Source: Sphingomonadales bacterium
GTDB lineage: Bacteria; Pseudomonadota; Alphaproteobacteria; Sphingomonadales; Sphingomonadaceae
Direction of reading: 5' to 3'
NCBI GenBank assembly: GCA_016721875.1
Contig: JADKHG010000014.1
Location: forward strand, 382,535-446,534
Length of the DNA stretch: 64,000 bases
Shown here: piece by piece, positions 25,496 to 34,111 of the stretch
Layout: each line of letters starts with the position of its first letter
Numbering within the stretch: position 1 is the stretch's first letter
Made by a program: the position numbers and the translations under genes
The notes under the pieces: generated by a model
What the model was told of the DNA's origin: nothing
The model's input: only the letters and a program-made list of their open reading frames with translations
The model's database searches: none

Positions 25496-25572
25496 TGGCG
25501 CGCCCTACAGGAGTCGAACCTGTGGCCTCAAGATTAGAAGTCTCGCGCTCTATCCAGCTGAGCTAAGGGCGC
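25496..25572 (-). tRNA. tRNA-Arg (TCT)
   Basis: The minus strand begins GCGCCCTTAGCTCAGCTGGA, with a 7-bp acceptor stem GCGCCCT/AGGGCGC and a normal D-arm. The anticodon stem CGAGA/TCTTG closes the loop CTTCTAA (anticodon TCT). The T-arm has GTTCGACTC, and CCA is encoded. All stems pair, so this copy is intact. Confidence 0.96.
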
Positions 25573-25620
25573 GCGCTGGGGATGCGAATAACCACTTTGC
25601 GCCTCCGTGCAAAGCGGGAT

Positions 25621-26372
25621 ATGAACCGGCGCATGAATGACACGCGCGTTACCCCGCAAAGCTCCGCTGCGACGACTGGTCGGCATTTCCGCTATTATGA
25701 TCTGGTGATGGCCGCATTTGTGGCGATCCTGCTGTTGTCGAACATCATCGGGGCCAGCAAGCCAAGCTATGTGACGCTTCCCGGGATAGGCGAATGGTCG
25801 TTCGGAGCAGGCGTGCTGTTTTTCCCGATCAGCTATATCATCGGCGACGTGTTGACTGAGGTTTATGGCTATGCGCGTGCGCGGCGGGTGATCTGGACGG
25901 GCTTTGCCGCTCTGCTGTTCATGGCATTCATGGCATGGGTGGTGGTCTCGCTGCCGCCTGCCAAAGGCTGGCCGCATCAGGGGCCTATGAGGCTGTGTTT
26001 GGCAACAGCTGGCGGATCGTGCTGGCGTCGATGACGGCGTTCTGGGTTGGCGAATTTGCTAACAGCTATGTGTTGGCGCGGATGAAGGTCTGGACTCAGG
26101 GCAAGGCGCTTTGGATGCGGACCATCGGCTCAACCTTTGTCGGCCAGGGTCTCGACAGCCTGATTTTCTATCCTCTGGCCTTTTACGGTCTTGCCGGATG
26201 GCCACCTGAACAGTTGATGCAGGTGGTCTTGTCCCAATGGGCGATCAAAACGGCATGGGAGGCTTTGCTCACGCCGTTGACCTATGTCGTGGTCGGCGCG
26301 CTCAAACGCCGCGAAGGCGTTGACATTTACGACGACAAAACCGACTTTTCGCCCTTCCATACGAGGGTCTGA
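25621..26372 (+). CDS. Queuosine precursor transporter, VUT/YhhQ family (one frameshift)
   Basis: The reconstructed protein is about 250 residues with six or so membrane helices. Family features are the N-terminal LVMAAFVAILLLSNIIGASK, FFPISYIIGDVLTEVYGYARARRVIW, and MTAFWVGEFANSYVLARMK with TIGSTFVGQGLDSLIFYPLAF in the second half. Members (YhhQ/QPTR) import pre-queuosine bases for tRNA modification. The frame breaks at 25981-25983: one extra G in the GGG run restores PHQGAYEAVFGNSWRIVLASM. The start is uncertain among ATG 25582, 25621 and 25633. The stop overlaps the next ATG (TGATG). Confidence 0.85.
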
Positions 26373-26794
26373 TGCTCCCCACATTGGCCAGTGCGCCGCA
26401 AGATCTTCAATTGCTGAAGTTGTATCTGCTCGACCTCACCGGTCTCAGCAAAGATGCGCTGCATGTTTATGCCGGGATGATCTTGATAATCGGCGTCCGG
26501 CTGGTCTGGCGACGACGCGGGGGGTGGTTGCTTGGCTGGTTGTTAGCACTTGGTGTGGCGCTATTGGTCGAATGGCTCGATATGCGTGCAGAGCGGATAG
26601 AGGCCAATATCCGCCCCGATGCCGAACATTGGAAGGATATTTGGAACACAATGTTCTGGCCTACGGTGCTGCTGCTGTTTGGTCGCTGGCTCCATCCCCG
26701 GCCCAAACCAAAAACCTTGGCGATGGAAGACCCGTCAGGCGATCTGCCGGATCAATCCCCCCATGATTCCGGCGAAGAGTCGCCGTCCATCTGA
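26372..26794 (+). CDS. Small membrane protein of unknown function
   Basis: The 140-residue product has two hydrophobic stretches (about 33-46 and 51-66), a WNTMFWPTVLLLFGRWL segment that may be a third helix (about 91-107), and an acidic Pro-rich tail. Similar VanZ-like small proteins occur in other sphingomonads, but no function is assigned. Its start overlaps the transporter stop by one base, which argues for co-expression. Its last 60 bp overlap the convergent purQ gene. Confidence 0.6.
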   Translation: MLPTLASAPQDLQLLKLYLLDLTGLSKDALHVYAGMILIIGVRLVWRRRGGWLLGWLLALGVALLVEWLDMRAERIEANIRPDAEHWKDIWNTMFWPTVLLLFGRWLHPRPKPKTLAMEDPSGDLPDQSPHDSGEESPSI

Positions 26795-27412
26795 TCCGCC
26801 GTGCACTGCCTCGATCATGCGTTCGGGGTGCGGCATCATGCCAAGAACATTGCCAGCATCGTTCAATATCCCGGCGATATTGCGCGCAGAGCCATTGACC
26901 GGCTCGGCATAGCTAAAGGCAACGCGGCCTTCGCCTTCCAGCCGGTTTAATGTGGCATCGTCGGCAAAGTAATTGCCATCATGATGCGCGACAGGAATGG
27001 TGATTTCCTCGCCCTGTTCATAGCCGCTGGTGAAGATTGACTGGCTGTTTTCGACGGTCAGCCGGACATCGCGGCAGACAAAGCGGATGCCCGCGTTGCG
27101 CATCAGCGCGCCGGGGAGCAGCCCAGCCTCGGTCAATATCTGGAAACCGTTGCACACGCCCAGCACTGGCACGCCGTGACCGGCCGCTTCGACCACTGCC
27201 TGCATGATCGGTGAGCGCGCGGCCATCGCGCCGGAGCGAAGATAATCGCCATAGGAAAAACCGCCGGGGACCGCGATCAGATCCAGATTGGAGGGAAGCA
27301 CTGTATCGCGGTGCCAGATGACCGCGGTGTCTGCGCCGGTGACATCACGGATCGCCACCGCCATGTCGCGGTCGCAATTGGAGCCGGGAAACTGGATGAC
27401 GGCTGCGCGCAT
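26735..27412 (-). CDS. purQ: Phosphoribosylformylglycinamidine synthase subunit I (glutaminase)
   Basis: The 225-residue class I glutamine amidotransferase opens with MRAAVIQFPGSNCDRD. It has the nucleophile Cys in LGVCNGFQ (about 83-89) and the His-Glu pair in MMPHPERMIEAVHG near the C-terminus. It supplies ammonia to PurL in step four of purine synthesis. It follows purS with one base between them, as in other species with the three-subunit enzyme. purL is not in this window. Confidence 0.96.
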   Translation of the reverse strand: MRAAVIQFPGSNCDRDMAVAIRDVTGADTAVIWHRDTVLPSNLDLIAVPGGFSYGDYLRSGAMAARSPIMQAVVEAAGHGVPVLGVCNGFQILTEAGLLPGALMRNAGIRFVCRDVRLTVENSQSIFTSGYEQGEEITIPVAHHDGNYFADDATLNRLEGEGRVAFSYAEPVNGSARNIAGILNDAGNVLGMMPHPERMIEAVHGGSDGRRLFAGIMGGLIRQIA

Positions 27413-27413
27413 C

Positions 27414-27644
27414 TCAGGCGCCTTCGATCTCGAAATTTTCGATGACGGTGTTGGCCAGCAGATTTTCGCACATCGCTTTCAGCTGATCATGCGCAATGCC
27501 TGCTTCATGTTCGATTTCGATCAGGCGACCAGCGCGCACGTCGGAAACGCCGGTAAAGCCCAGACCTTCGAGAGCATGGTGGATTGCCTTGCCCTGAGGA
27601 TCGAGAACGCCATTTTTGAGCGTGACGAAAATGCGTGTCTTCAT
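27414..27644 (-). CDS. purS: Phosphoribosylformylglycinamidine synthase subunit PurS
   Basis: A 76-residue protein starting MKTRIFVTLKNGVLDPQGKA, with GVSDVRAGRLIEIE and NTVIENFEIE, the compact PurS ferredoxin-like fold that bridges PurL and PurQ. An upstream in-frame extension to 27911 lacks protein character and was rejected in favour of the conserved ATG at 27644. Confidence 0.95.
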   Translation of the reverse strand: MKTRIFVTLKNGVLDPQGKAIHHALEGLGFTGVSDVRAGRLIEIEHEAGIAHDQLKAMCENLLANTVIENFEIEGA

Positions 27645-27830
27645 GGGTCCGTTTGCCTTGCTGGGGGAGCCTTGCCGCAGCCTATAATCGGCCTTGCACG
27701 GGAAACAAGTCAAAGCGCATGGCAAGCAAAAATTAACGCTGTTTGCGAACGCGAATTTGACCGCTTTGGCTCTATCCACATTCATTAATTCTGTTCGCAA
27801 TCCGCCAACTGGCGGCAAAAAGGAACGCGC

Positions 27831-27983
27831 ATGGTCGGACTGGCAGCTGCAATGTTCGTGGGGCTTTTTGCCTTCGGCTATGAATTGTTCGGCTGGAGCC
27901 ATTCGGCGCACGAACAGCTGCAGCTAGGGCTGTTCCTGTCATTCATCCTCGGGATCATCTGCGGATATAAGACCAAGGGGTAG
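27831..27983 (+). CDS. 50-residue small membrane protein
   Basis: A short gene with an AAAAAGGA ribosome site 6-7 bp before its ATG. The product has two hydrophobic helices (about 2-20 and 30-46) joined by a polar loop with YELFGWSHSAHEQ, and it ends GYKTKG. Similar tiny proteins are found in sphingomonads without known function. It lies alone on the plus strand between purS and the peptidase gene. Confidence 0.6.
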   Translation: MVGLAAAMFVGLFAFGYELFGWSHSAHEQLQLGLFLSFILGIICGYKTKG

Positions 27984-27996
27984 GGCCAAGCGCGGA

Positions 27997-30885
27997 TTAT
28001 TTGGCGAATTTGCCCGAAGCCTCTGCCGCTTCGTTCTTTTCGGGAATTGCGCGGAAGGTGAAGCTTGGCTTGTCTTTTAAAAAACGCTTTGCCGCTGCCC
28101 AAATCTCTTCGCGTGAGATCGACCGGAACTGGGTTTCGTTGATGCGGAACCGTTCGAGTCGGCCGGGTTTGCTTTGCGCGACCGCGACAATATCGAGCCA
28201 GGTCGGATTGCGCTTTCGCCAATCGGCATAGGATTCAAGCGCGGGTTTGCGCGCGCGTTCGAACAGGTCAGCGCTCATCGGCTCTTTGACAAATTCGGCA
28301 ACCACGGCATCGACCGCAGCTTCAATCGCTTCCAGATGCTTGGGGTCGCCGTCGGTCGACAGCGAGAAGGTTCCAAACCCCCGATAACTGTCCGACATTG
28401 CCGATGATGCCGATGCACCATAGGTCGCGCCCAGCTTTTCGCGCAGTTCATCGATCAACCGGATCTGCATGGCACGAGCCAGCAGATCGAGCGTCTGTTC
28501 GAGCTTGAAATCGCTGTCGTCGGTGGTCGTCCAGGTCCTGCGCCAGCCGAGCTGGTTGCTTTCCCCTTTGTGGTACAGGTCATGAATGCCCGTGTCGCCA
28601 CTCAGGCCGGGAATTCGGGCTTGATCAAGGTCCAATGCGGTTTCGGATCGCGCGGGCAAAGCGCCCAGCGTTCTTGCAACCAGCGCAATCACTTCCTTTT
28701 CATCGACCGCGCCGACCAATCCGATTTCCAGCCGGTTCCGCATCAGGGCATCGGCCAATGCGGCTTTCAACGCGACAAAGTCCGCCGACTGCAATTGCTC
28801 GAGCGGAGGCAAAACAAAGCGTGGGTCGCCGCCGCTCAGGATCCGCGGCACCTCGACCGACAGCGTCGATCCGGGCGTGCTATGGAGCCTGCTGTAATAT
28901 TCCGGCAGCGGACGGCGGAACAGCCGGAGCGCTTCGTCGCGGTAGCCGGGGTCGGACAGGAACGCGGCGGTCAATTGCAATTGCTGTTCCAGATCCTTGA
29001 CGACCACAGATCCCGATCCACCAAAGACATCCTCACCCGCGCTTAGCGACGCACTGGCGGTCGATCCGGCGAGCAGGGCGCGGATATCGTCGATCGGATG
29101 TTTGCCAAGTCCGCCGCCGACATAGGCGCCGTTCATCAGCGTCGCCAGCATCGCGTCCTGCTTGCCAAAGGCCCTTTCGCCACCATCAATCCGCAACGAC
29201 CAGCGCACGCGGTTGGCTTCGAAATCGGTCTTCTTGAGGTTCAGGCGCACGCCATTGGCGAAGCGGACGGTACGAATGTCGAGATCGACGATCCTTTTGT
29301 CTTCGACCACGGTGCCGGCAGGGCCAAAGTCGCTATAGCCCCAGACGATCTGCTCGCGTTTGGCGGGCGGATCGACCGGCGTCGCGCGGCTGTCGCGGAA
29401 AGCGTCGAGCAAAGTCGTCCCGGTCGCCGCTTCGGCATTGCGCGTCGAAAGGAAGATTTGCGGGTCCTGCAACTGGCTGAACCAATGCGAAAATTCGGTG
29501 TGGATCGCCTCCGGGGTCAGGAAGGCGCGCATTCCAAGCCATTGCAACTGCCGCTGCCGCGCGCTGGAAATAATGTCTTCGTCTAGCCGGGTGAGGGTGT
29601 TGGCATAGCTGCTACTTGGCGTGGTGCTTTCGTTAGCAACGCCATTGGCAAACGAGGCATCGAGCCTCTTGATCTGTTCGTCGACCTCGGCCTTTGAAAA
29701 GCCATGTTCCACCCCCTGACGCACCAGTTTCTCCATCAGAGGCAGCAGCACTTTCCAGCTGCCGTCCTTGCCGGAAACGCCGAAACCCACTCGGGCATGG
29801 CGGTCACAAAATCCAACCGCAGTGCTCACCCCACCACCCAGCAGGGGTATGTCCTCGGCACGAGATTTGCGCGTCAACCGCTCCGACAGGATCGACGAGG
29901 CAATGCTCATTTTCAGCGTCCAAAGCGACCGCTCCCATGTGTCGGGGCGAGCGCGGTCGGGCAGTAGCCGTTCGACGTTGACTGTTTCATTGACTTCGGG
30001 ATGCTCGAAAATCGCCGCTGAGGCCTGGCGTTTGGTGTCAAACTGGCAGCTGTCGATTTCACCAAGCGGAGCGGCAGCGGATTTCCAGTCTCCGAATTTG
30101 CGCGCGATTTCGACCTCTACCGCTGCGACATCGACCGGACCGACTATGACGATTCGCGCGCGATCAGGAGTGTACCATTTCTGGTACAATGCCTTCATCC
30201 GTTCGGCGGGTGCGGTTTCGAGTATCTCTTTTTTGCCGATTGGATAGCGGGTCGAATAGAAACTGTCGGGGTAGAACAGATCGTTCTGTGCGCGTGATCG
30301 CTGGAAATTGAAATTTTCGCGCTGGCGCATCTCGGCGATCACCACGCCGCGTTCGCGGTCAACGGCTTCGGGCTGGAACAGCAATTCGCTTGCCGTCTCG
30401 CGCATCAGGAACAGCGCGCGCTCGATCAGCGCCGGATCGGCCTTTGGCAGGTCAAGCCGGTAATCGGTCATCGTATAGCCGGTCGAAGCATTGGTATCTG
30501 CGCCGAATTTCAGCCCCAGTCGCTCGAGCATTTTGACCATTTCGCCTTCGGGAACGTTGGTCGTACCGTTGAACGCCATATGCTCGATAAAATGCGCAAG
30601 GCCTTGTTCGTCTTCAGCCTCGGCGGCCGAACCAAAGTCTATGCCCATCCGGACAAGCACTTGATTTTGCGGCCTTTCATTGCGCCGTATCGCATAGCGC
30701 AGCCCATTGGCGAGCTTGCCATAGATAATCCGGTCGTCCGCACGTAGGTCAGATGTTTCGCTGTTCCACGGGGGCGTGCGGATGGCCCCCGAAGGCACCT
30801 TGACTTGCGCGGAAAAGCTGGCGGTGCCGACCGACAGCAAGCCAAAAAAAAGCAGCGAATGCGCCGAGCGCCTCAAAATCCCCAT
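27997..30885 (-). CDS. M16 family zinc metallopeptidase, 962 aa
   Basis: The protein begins with a signal-like hydrophobic stretch (about 10-26), so a periplasmic site is likely. The inverted zinc motif HFIEH is at 98-102 (GLAHFIEHMAFNGT), and the distal Glu lies in the VVIAEMRQRE region about 75-80 residues on. Four M16 modules are visible, two N-terminal active/inactive and two C-terminal, as in pitrilysin-type enzymes. The substrate is probably short peptides, possibly receptor or secretion remnants, as in other Gram-negative M16 peptidases. It sits between purC and purS in the same orientation; no functional link with purine synthesis is evident. Confidence 0.9.
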   Translation of the reverse strand: MGILRRSAHSLLFFGLLSVGTASFSAQVKVPSGAIRTPPWNSETSDLRADDRIIYGKLANGLRYAIRRNERPQNQVLVRMGIDFGSAAEAEDEQGLAHFIEHMAFNGTTNVPEGEMVKMLERLGLKFGADTNASTGYTMTDYRLDLPKADPALIERALFLMRETASELLFQPEAVDRERGVVIAEMRQRENFNFQRSRAQNDLFYPDSFYSTRYPIGKKEILETAPAERMKALYQKWYTPDRARIVIVGPVDVAAVEVEIARKFGDWKSAAAPLGEIDSCQFDTKRQASAAIFEHPEVNETVNVERLLPDRARPDTWERSLWTLKMSIASSILSERLTRKSRAEDIPLLGGGVSTAVGFCDRHARVGFGVSGKDGSWKVLLPLMEKLVRQGVEHGFSKAEVDEQIKRLDASFANGVANESTTPSSSYANTLTRLDEDIISSARQRQLQWLGMRAFLTPEAIHTEFSHWFSQLQDPQIFLSTRNAEAATGTTLLDAFRDSRATPVDPPAKREQIVWGYSDFGPAGTVVEDKRIVDLDIRTVRFANGVRLNLKKTDFEANRVRWSLRIDGGERAFGKQDAMLATLMNGAYVGGGLGKHPIDDIRALLAGSTASASLSAGEDVFGGSGSVVVKDLEQQLQLTAAFLSDPGYRDEALRLFRRPLPEYYSRLHSTPGSTLSVEVPRILSGGDPRFVLPPLEQLQSADFVALKAALADALMRNRLEIGLVGAVDEKEVIALVARTLGALPARSETALDLDQARIPGLSGDTGIHDLYHKGESNQLGWRRTWTTTDDSDFKLEQTLDLLARAMQIRLIDELREKLGATYGASASSAMSDSYRGFGTFSLSTDGDPKHLEAIEAAVDAVVAEFVKEPMSADLFERARKPALESYADWRKRNPTWLDIVAVAQSKPGRLERFRINETQFRSISREEIWAAAKRFLKDKPSFTFRAIPEKNEAAEASGKFAK

Positions 30886-30935
30886 AAGGCCGTTATGAAG
30901 CTTAATCAGCGATTTGCAAACCGCGCTTGTCGAAA

Positions 30936-31715
30936 TTAGCGCCCTTTTCGCAGACGGTGGCTGACAAGGTCGAGCACCGCGCCTTCACCTTCCTCGGGCA
31001 TCAGGCCAAGCCTGCGTGCGACTTCCTGATAGGCTTCGGTTTCGCCACCCAGATCGCGGCGGAACCGGTCTTTGTCGAGCTTTTCACCGGTTTCGATGTC
31101 CCACAGGCGGCAACCATCGGGGCTGATTTCATCGGCGAGGATGATGCGGGCGAATTCGCCTTCCCACAGCCGGCCAAATTCCAGTTTGAAATCGACCAGC
31201 CGGATGCCGACCGCGGCAAACATCCCGCACAGAAAATCATTGATGCGGATCGCCATTGCCGAAATGTCCTGCATTTCCTCATGGCTCGCCCAGTTGAAAC
31301 AGGCGATATGTTCTTCAGCGATCAACGGATCGCCCAGCGCATCATCCTTGTAATAATATTCAAGCAAAGTGTGCGGCAGCGGGGTGCCTTCCTCAATGCC
31401 CAGTCGGGTCGAGATGGACCCTGCCGCGACATTGCGCACAACAACTTCGATCGGGATAATATCGACCTGCCGCACCAGTTGTTCGCGCATGTTCAGGCGA
31501 CGGATGAAATGGGTCGGGATGCCAATATGCGCCAGCCGGGTGAAGACATGTTCGGACACGCGGTTGTTGATCACACCCTTGCCCGAAATTGTCCCGCGTT
31601 TCTGCGCGTTGAACGCGGTTGCATCGTCCTTGAAATACTGGATCAGCGTTCCGGGCTCGGGACCTTCATAAAGAATTTTGGCCTTGCCTTCATAGATTTT
31701 GCGACGGCGGGTCAT
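30936..31715 (-). CDS. purC: SAICAR synthetase
   Basis: A 259-residue PurC. MTRRRKIYEGKAKILYEGPEPG holds the nucleotide-binding start, NRVSEHVFTRLAHIGIPTHF and EVVVRNVAAGSISTRLG the substrate site, and GRLWEGEFARIILADEISPDGCRLWD the catalytic region. It joins aspartate to CAIR in purine synthesis. The ATG at 31715 has an AGGAAGCG site upstream; the 24-residue in-frame extension was rejected. Confidence 0.97.
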   Translation of the reverse strand: MTRRRKIYEGKAKILYEGPEPGTLIQYFKDDATAFNAQKRGTISGKGVINNRVSEHVFTRLAHIGIPTHFIRRLNMREQLVRQVDIIPIEVVVRNVAAGSISTRLGIEEGTPLPHTLLEYYYKDDALGDPLIAEEHIACFNWASHEEMQDISAMAIRINDFLCGMFAAVGIRLVDFKLEFGRLWEGEFARIILADEISPDGCRLWDIETGEKLDKDRFRRDLGGETEAYQEVARRLGLMPEEGEGAVLDLVSHRLRKGR

Positions 31716-31873
31716 GGTGCGCTTCCTGTATTTTGCGACACGAAAAAATAGGCCCCGGTTACCACGGGTCCATCTGCGGCAGGACACGCGACCGGGGAAA
31801 TTCAGCCTATAGAGGAGAGTGGCGCGTTGCGCAATTCATGTTAGGACGGGCGCAATTTGGGGACCTGTTTTTC

Positions 31874-32668
31874 GTGCCAATCGATTTGCCCTTGCTGTTA
31901 AAGGCCTATGCCTCGGGGATCTTTCCGATGGCGGACCGCCGCGATGACCCCGATTCTTTCTGGGTTGAACCGCGTGACAGGGCAATATTGCCGCTGGATG
32001 GGCTGCGCGTTTCAAAGTCACTGGCCAAGGTGATCCGGCAGGACCGGTTCCGCGTGACCAGCGATCAGGCGTTTGCCGATGTGATCGCCTTGTGCGCTGA
32101 ACAGACCGGCGACCGGCGCGAAACATGGATTAATCAGGATATCGAACAGGCTTTCCTCACGCTACACGAGCGCGGACTGGCGCACAGTGTCGAATGCTGG
32201 GATGGGGAAAGGCTGGTCGGCGGGCTTTATGGTCGCGCATTTTGCGGTGAAAGCATGTTTTCGCGGGCAACCGACGCATCGAAAGTGGCGCTGGTCTGGC
32301 TGGTCGCGCGGATGCGCATGGGCGGCTTCAAATTGCTCGATTGCCAGTTCATGACTGACCATCTGGCGTCTTTGGGTGCAATCGAAATCAGCCAGACCGC
32401 CTATCTAGCTATGTTGACCGACGCCCTTGCCGAAACCCGGTTTCAGGTTTCGATGGTGGCTTCGCCTTCGGCCTCGTCGGCGGCATCATCTTCGGCGGGC
32501 GCCTCGGGCTCAGGCTTGGCACGCGCAGGAGCCGCCGGCGATTGGGGCGCGCTCGACTTGCTGCTGGCTTCGGGCTTGTCGCCCGATTTTTCGGGCTCGG
32601 CCAGTTCACCGGGTGCCGGTTCTTCGCCCGGGAAGCTCATCCTGCATTCCTTGACCCAGACATCATAA
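31874..32668 (+). CDS. aat: Leucyl/phenylalanyl-tRNA-protein transferase
   Basis: A 264-residue protein using a GTG start (GGGGAC about 10 bp upstream). LLLKAYASGIFPM, FWVEPRDRAILPLDGL, HSVECWDGERLVGGLYG and MFSRATDASKVAL match the Aat family, which adds Leu or Phe to N-terminal Arg/Lys and feeds proteins to ClpAPS. After the core (about residue 190) comes an unusual Ala/Ser/Gly-rich tail that ends PGKLILHSLTQTS. This tail is exactly the part antisense to the DUF2155 gene. As far as I recall, such tails recur in sphingomonad Aat proteins, so I keep the full frame. Confidence 0.85.
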   Translation: MPIDLPLLLKAYASGIFPMADRRDDPDSFWVEPRDRAILPLDGLRVSKSLAKVIRQDRFRVTSDQAFADVIALCAEQTGDRRETWINQDIEQAFLTLHERGLAHSVECWDGERLVGGLYGRAFCGESMFSRATDASKVALVWLVARMRMGGFKLLDCQFMTDHLASLGAIEISQTAYLAMLTDALAETRFQVSMVASPSASSAASSSAGASGSGLARAGAAGDWGALDLLLASGLSPDFSGSASSPGAGSSPGKLILHSLTQTS

Positions 32669-33117
32669 ATCGGGTGCTGGATGATATTGGCGGCAGGGTT
32701 TTCCTTGAACAGCCAGCCTGAGAAAATCTGCGCCCAGCGTTCGGCGTCATTGGTGCCACGCGGGCGTTCGCGCACGATAACCTGCACAAACGCGCCCTGA
32801 TCGGGATAGGTTTCCCAAGGTGCGGTCCGTTCGCACGCGCGCACGCGGATAACGACTTTGCCGACGCGGACCGATTGGCCGGGTTTGAGTTCGAAGTCGC
32901 GTGTCTGGCCATTGCGTTTATTGAGCAGGCCGACAACGGCTACCCGTTCCGCCATCGGGGTGCCGGGCTGGTCTGTTTGTGCTGCAATCGGCGCTTCGTC
33001 CCTAGAGATTGCAGGCTTGGCAGTCTTGCCCTTTGCGGGCAGCTTTTCATCCTGCTGGCCGCATGCAGCAAGCAACGACAGGGTCAGGCAGAGCGCGGTC
33101 GCATTGCGTGCGATCAT
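32443..33117 (-). CDS. DUF2155 lipoprotein
   Basis: The 224-residue product has a lipobox (LSLLAACGQ, Cys at about 19), so it is probably an envelope lipoprotein. The central domain (about 58-160: VVGLLNKRNGQTRDFELKPGQ, VRVRACERTAPWETYPDQGAFVQV, AQIFSGWLFKENPA) matches DUF2155, an alphaproteobacterial family of unknown function. The C-terminal 55 residues are a low-complexity acidic Pro/Ala/Glu tail, and 226 bp lie antisense to aat. It starts inside the stop of the NDUFA12-like gene (ATGA-type overlap), suggesting one operon. Confidence 0.85.
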   Translation of the reverse strand: MIARNATALCLTLSLLAACGQQDEKLPAKGKTAKPAISRDEAPIAAQTDQPGTPMAERVAVVGLLNKRNGQTRDFELKPGQSVRVGKVVIRVRACERTAPWETYPDQGAFVQVIVRERPRGTNDAERWAQIFSGWLFKENPAANIIQHPIYDVWVKECRMSFPGEEPAPGELAEPEKSGDKPEASSKSSAPQSPAAPARAKPEPEAPAEDDAADEAEGEATIET

Positions 33118-33500
33118 GTCGCGTCAGGACTCCACGGCTGATAATCGCCGGTCGCCGCTGCGCGGTGGCCGCCCTTTTCCAGCGCGCCGCCGGGCCGATA
33201 GGCACTGGCGGTGCCGGTCGGATTGCCGGGTGCGATCCGCTCCCATTTGCGCGCGGGTGGCAGATAGCTTTCGGGCTCACCTTCAAAGGTGCCGTGCAGC
33301 CAGCCATGCCATTCGGGAGCGACGCGGGCAGCGTCGTTTGCGCCATTATAGATGACCCAACGACGCGAGCCATCGCGCGTCTTGTAATAGCGGTTGCCGC
33401 TATCGTCTTCGCCGACCAGCACGCCTTTGCGTGCGCTGTAAAGCGCGGTACCGATGGTGGCGCCGTCCCACCAGGTGAATAGCTTGCCCAGGATTCCCAT
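33114..33500 (-). CDS. NDUFA12-like complex I accessory subunit
   Basis: A 128-residue protein with GTALYSARKGVLVGEDDSGNRYYKTRDGSRRWVIYNG and WHGWLHGTFE, the conserved core of the NDUFA12/B17.2 family, including the GNRYY segment. In alphaproteobacteria this family is an accessory subunit of respiratory complex I. The usual downstream partner, a DUF2155 gene, overlaps it here. Confidence 0.92.
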   Translation of the reverse strand: MGILGKLFTWWDGATIGTALYSARKGVLVGEDDSGNRYYKTRDGSRRWVIYNGANDAARVAPEWHGWLHGTFEGEPESYLPPARKWERIAPGNPTGTASAYRPGGALEKGGHRAAATGDYQPWSPDAT

Positions 33501-33574
33501 GCCCGCCGATTAGGCGCTGCCGCTATGCTCTGCAATCAAAAAGGACAGGGACGGGTGCAAAAAGCCGCACCCGT

Positions 33575-34111
33575 TCAGTCGCTCCAATATACCCGGTCAC
33601 CGGCATTGATACCCAGCTCCAACGTCAATCCTCCGCGCAATTCAAGCACCGCCGCGACCGGACCGTCGGATGGCACAGGGTCGGTGGAATAGGGGACGGT
33701 GTTGACGGCAATATTGGCGATTGTGCCATCCTTGCGGACAAAAATAATATCCAGCGGAATGACCGTGTTTTTCATCCAGAAACTGGCAGGGCGGACATCG
33801 TCAAAAGGAAACAGCATTCCCTTGTCATCGGCAAGTTCGGTGCGGAACATCATCCCTTGCATCTGTTGCTGCGAGGTGATCGCCATTTCTACCGTGAAGC
33901 TGTGCTTTTTCAGACCCGAATCGACGCATAAGCTGCGCTGTTCAAGTCCGGCTTCGCTCTTACTGGACGGCGTTGTTGCGCCACAATGCGCGACTTTTTC
34001 CCGGCCGGCAACCGATTCTGCCTTACTGGTGCAAGCCACGCAAAGCAAAGCCGCCAGCAGTGGAGCAAAAGCGAACCGGATGGAATGTCTATAAGCGGGA
34101 TTAGATACCAT
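33575..34111 (-). CDS. DUF192 lipoprotein
   Basis: A 178-residue protein with a short cytosolic start, a hydrophobic segment and a probable lipobox (ALLCVACTS). The C-terminal 115 residues match DUF192: FTVEMAITSQQQMQGMMFR, LFPFDDVRPASFWMKNTVIPLDIIFV, and AVLELRGGLTLELGINAGDRV. The family is widespread and uncharacterised, probably extracytoplasmic. Its start overlaps the 3' end of the upstream GIN-domain gene by 11 bp. Confidence 0.88.
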   Translation of the reverse strand: MVSNPAYRHSIRFAFAPLLAALLCVACTSKAESVAGREKVAHCGATTPSSKSEAGLEQRSLCVDSGLKKHSFTVEMAITSQQQMQGMMFRTELADDKGMLFPFDDVRPASFWMKNTVIPLDIIFVRKDGTIANIAVNTVPYSTDPVPSDGPVAAVLELRGGLTLELGINAGDRVYWSD

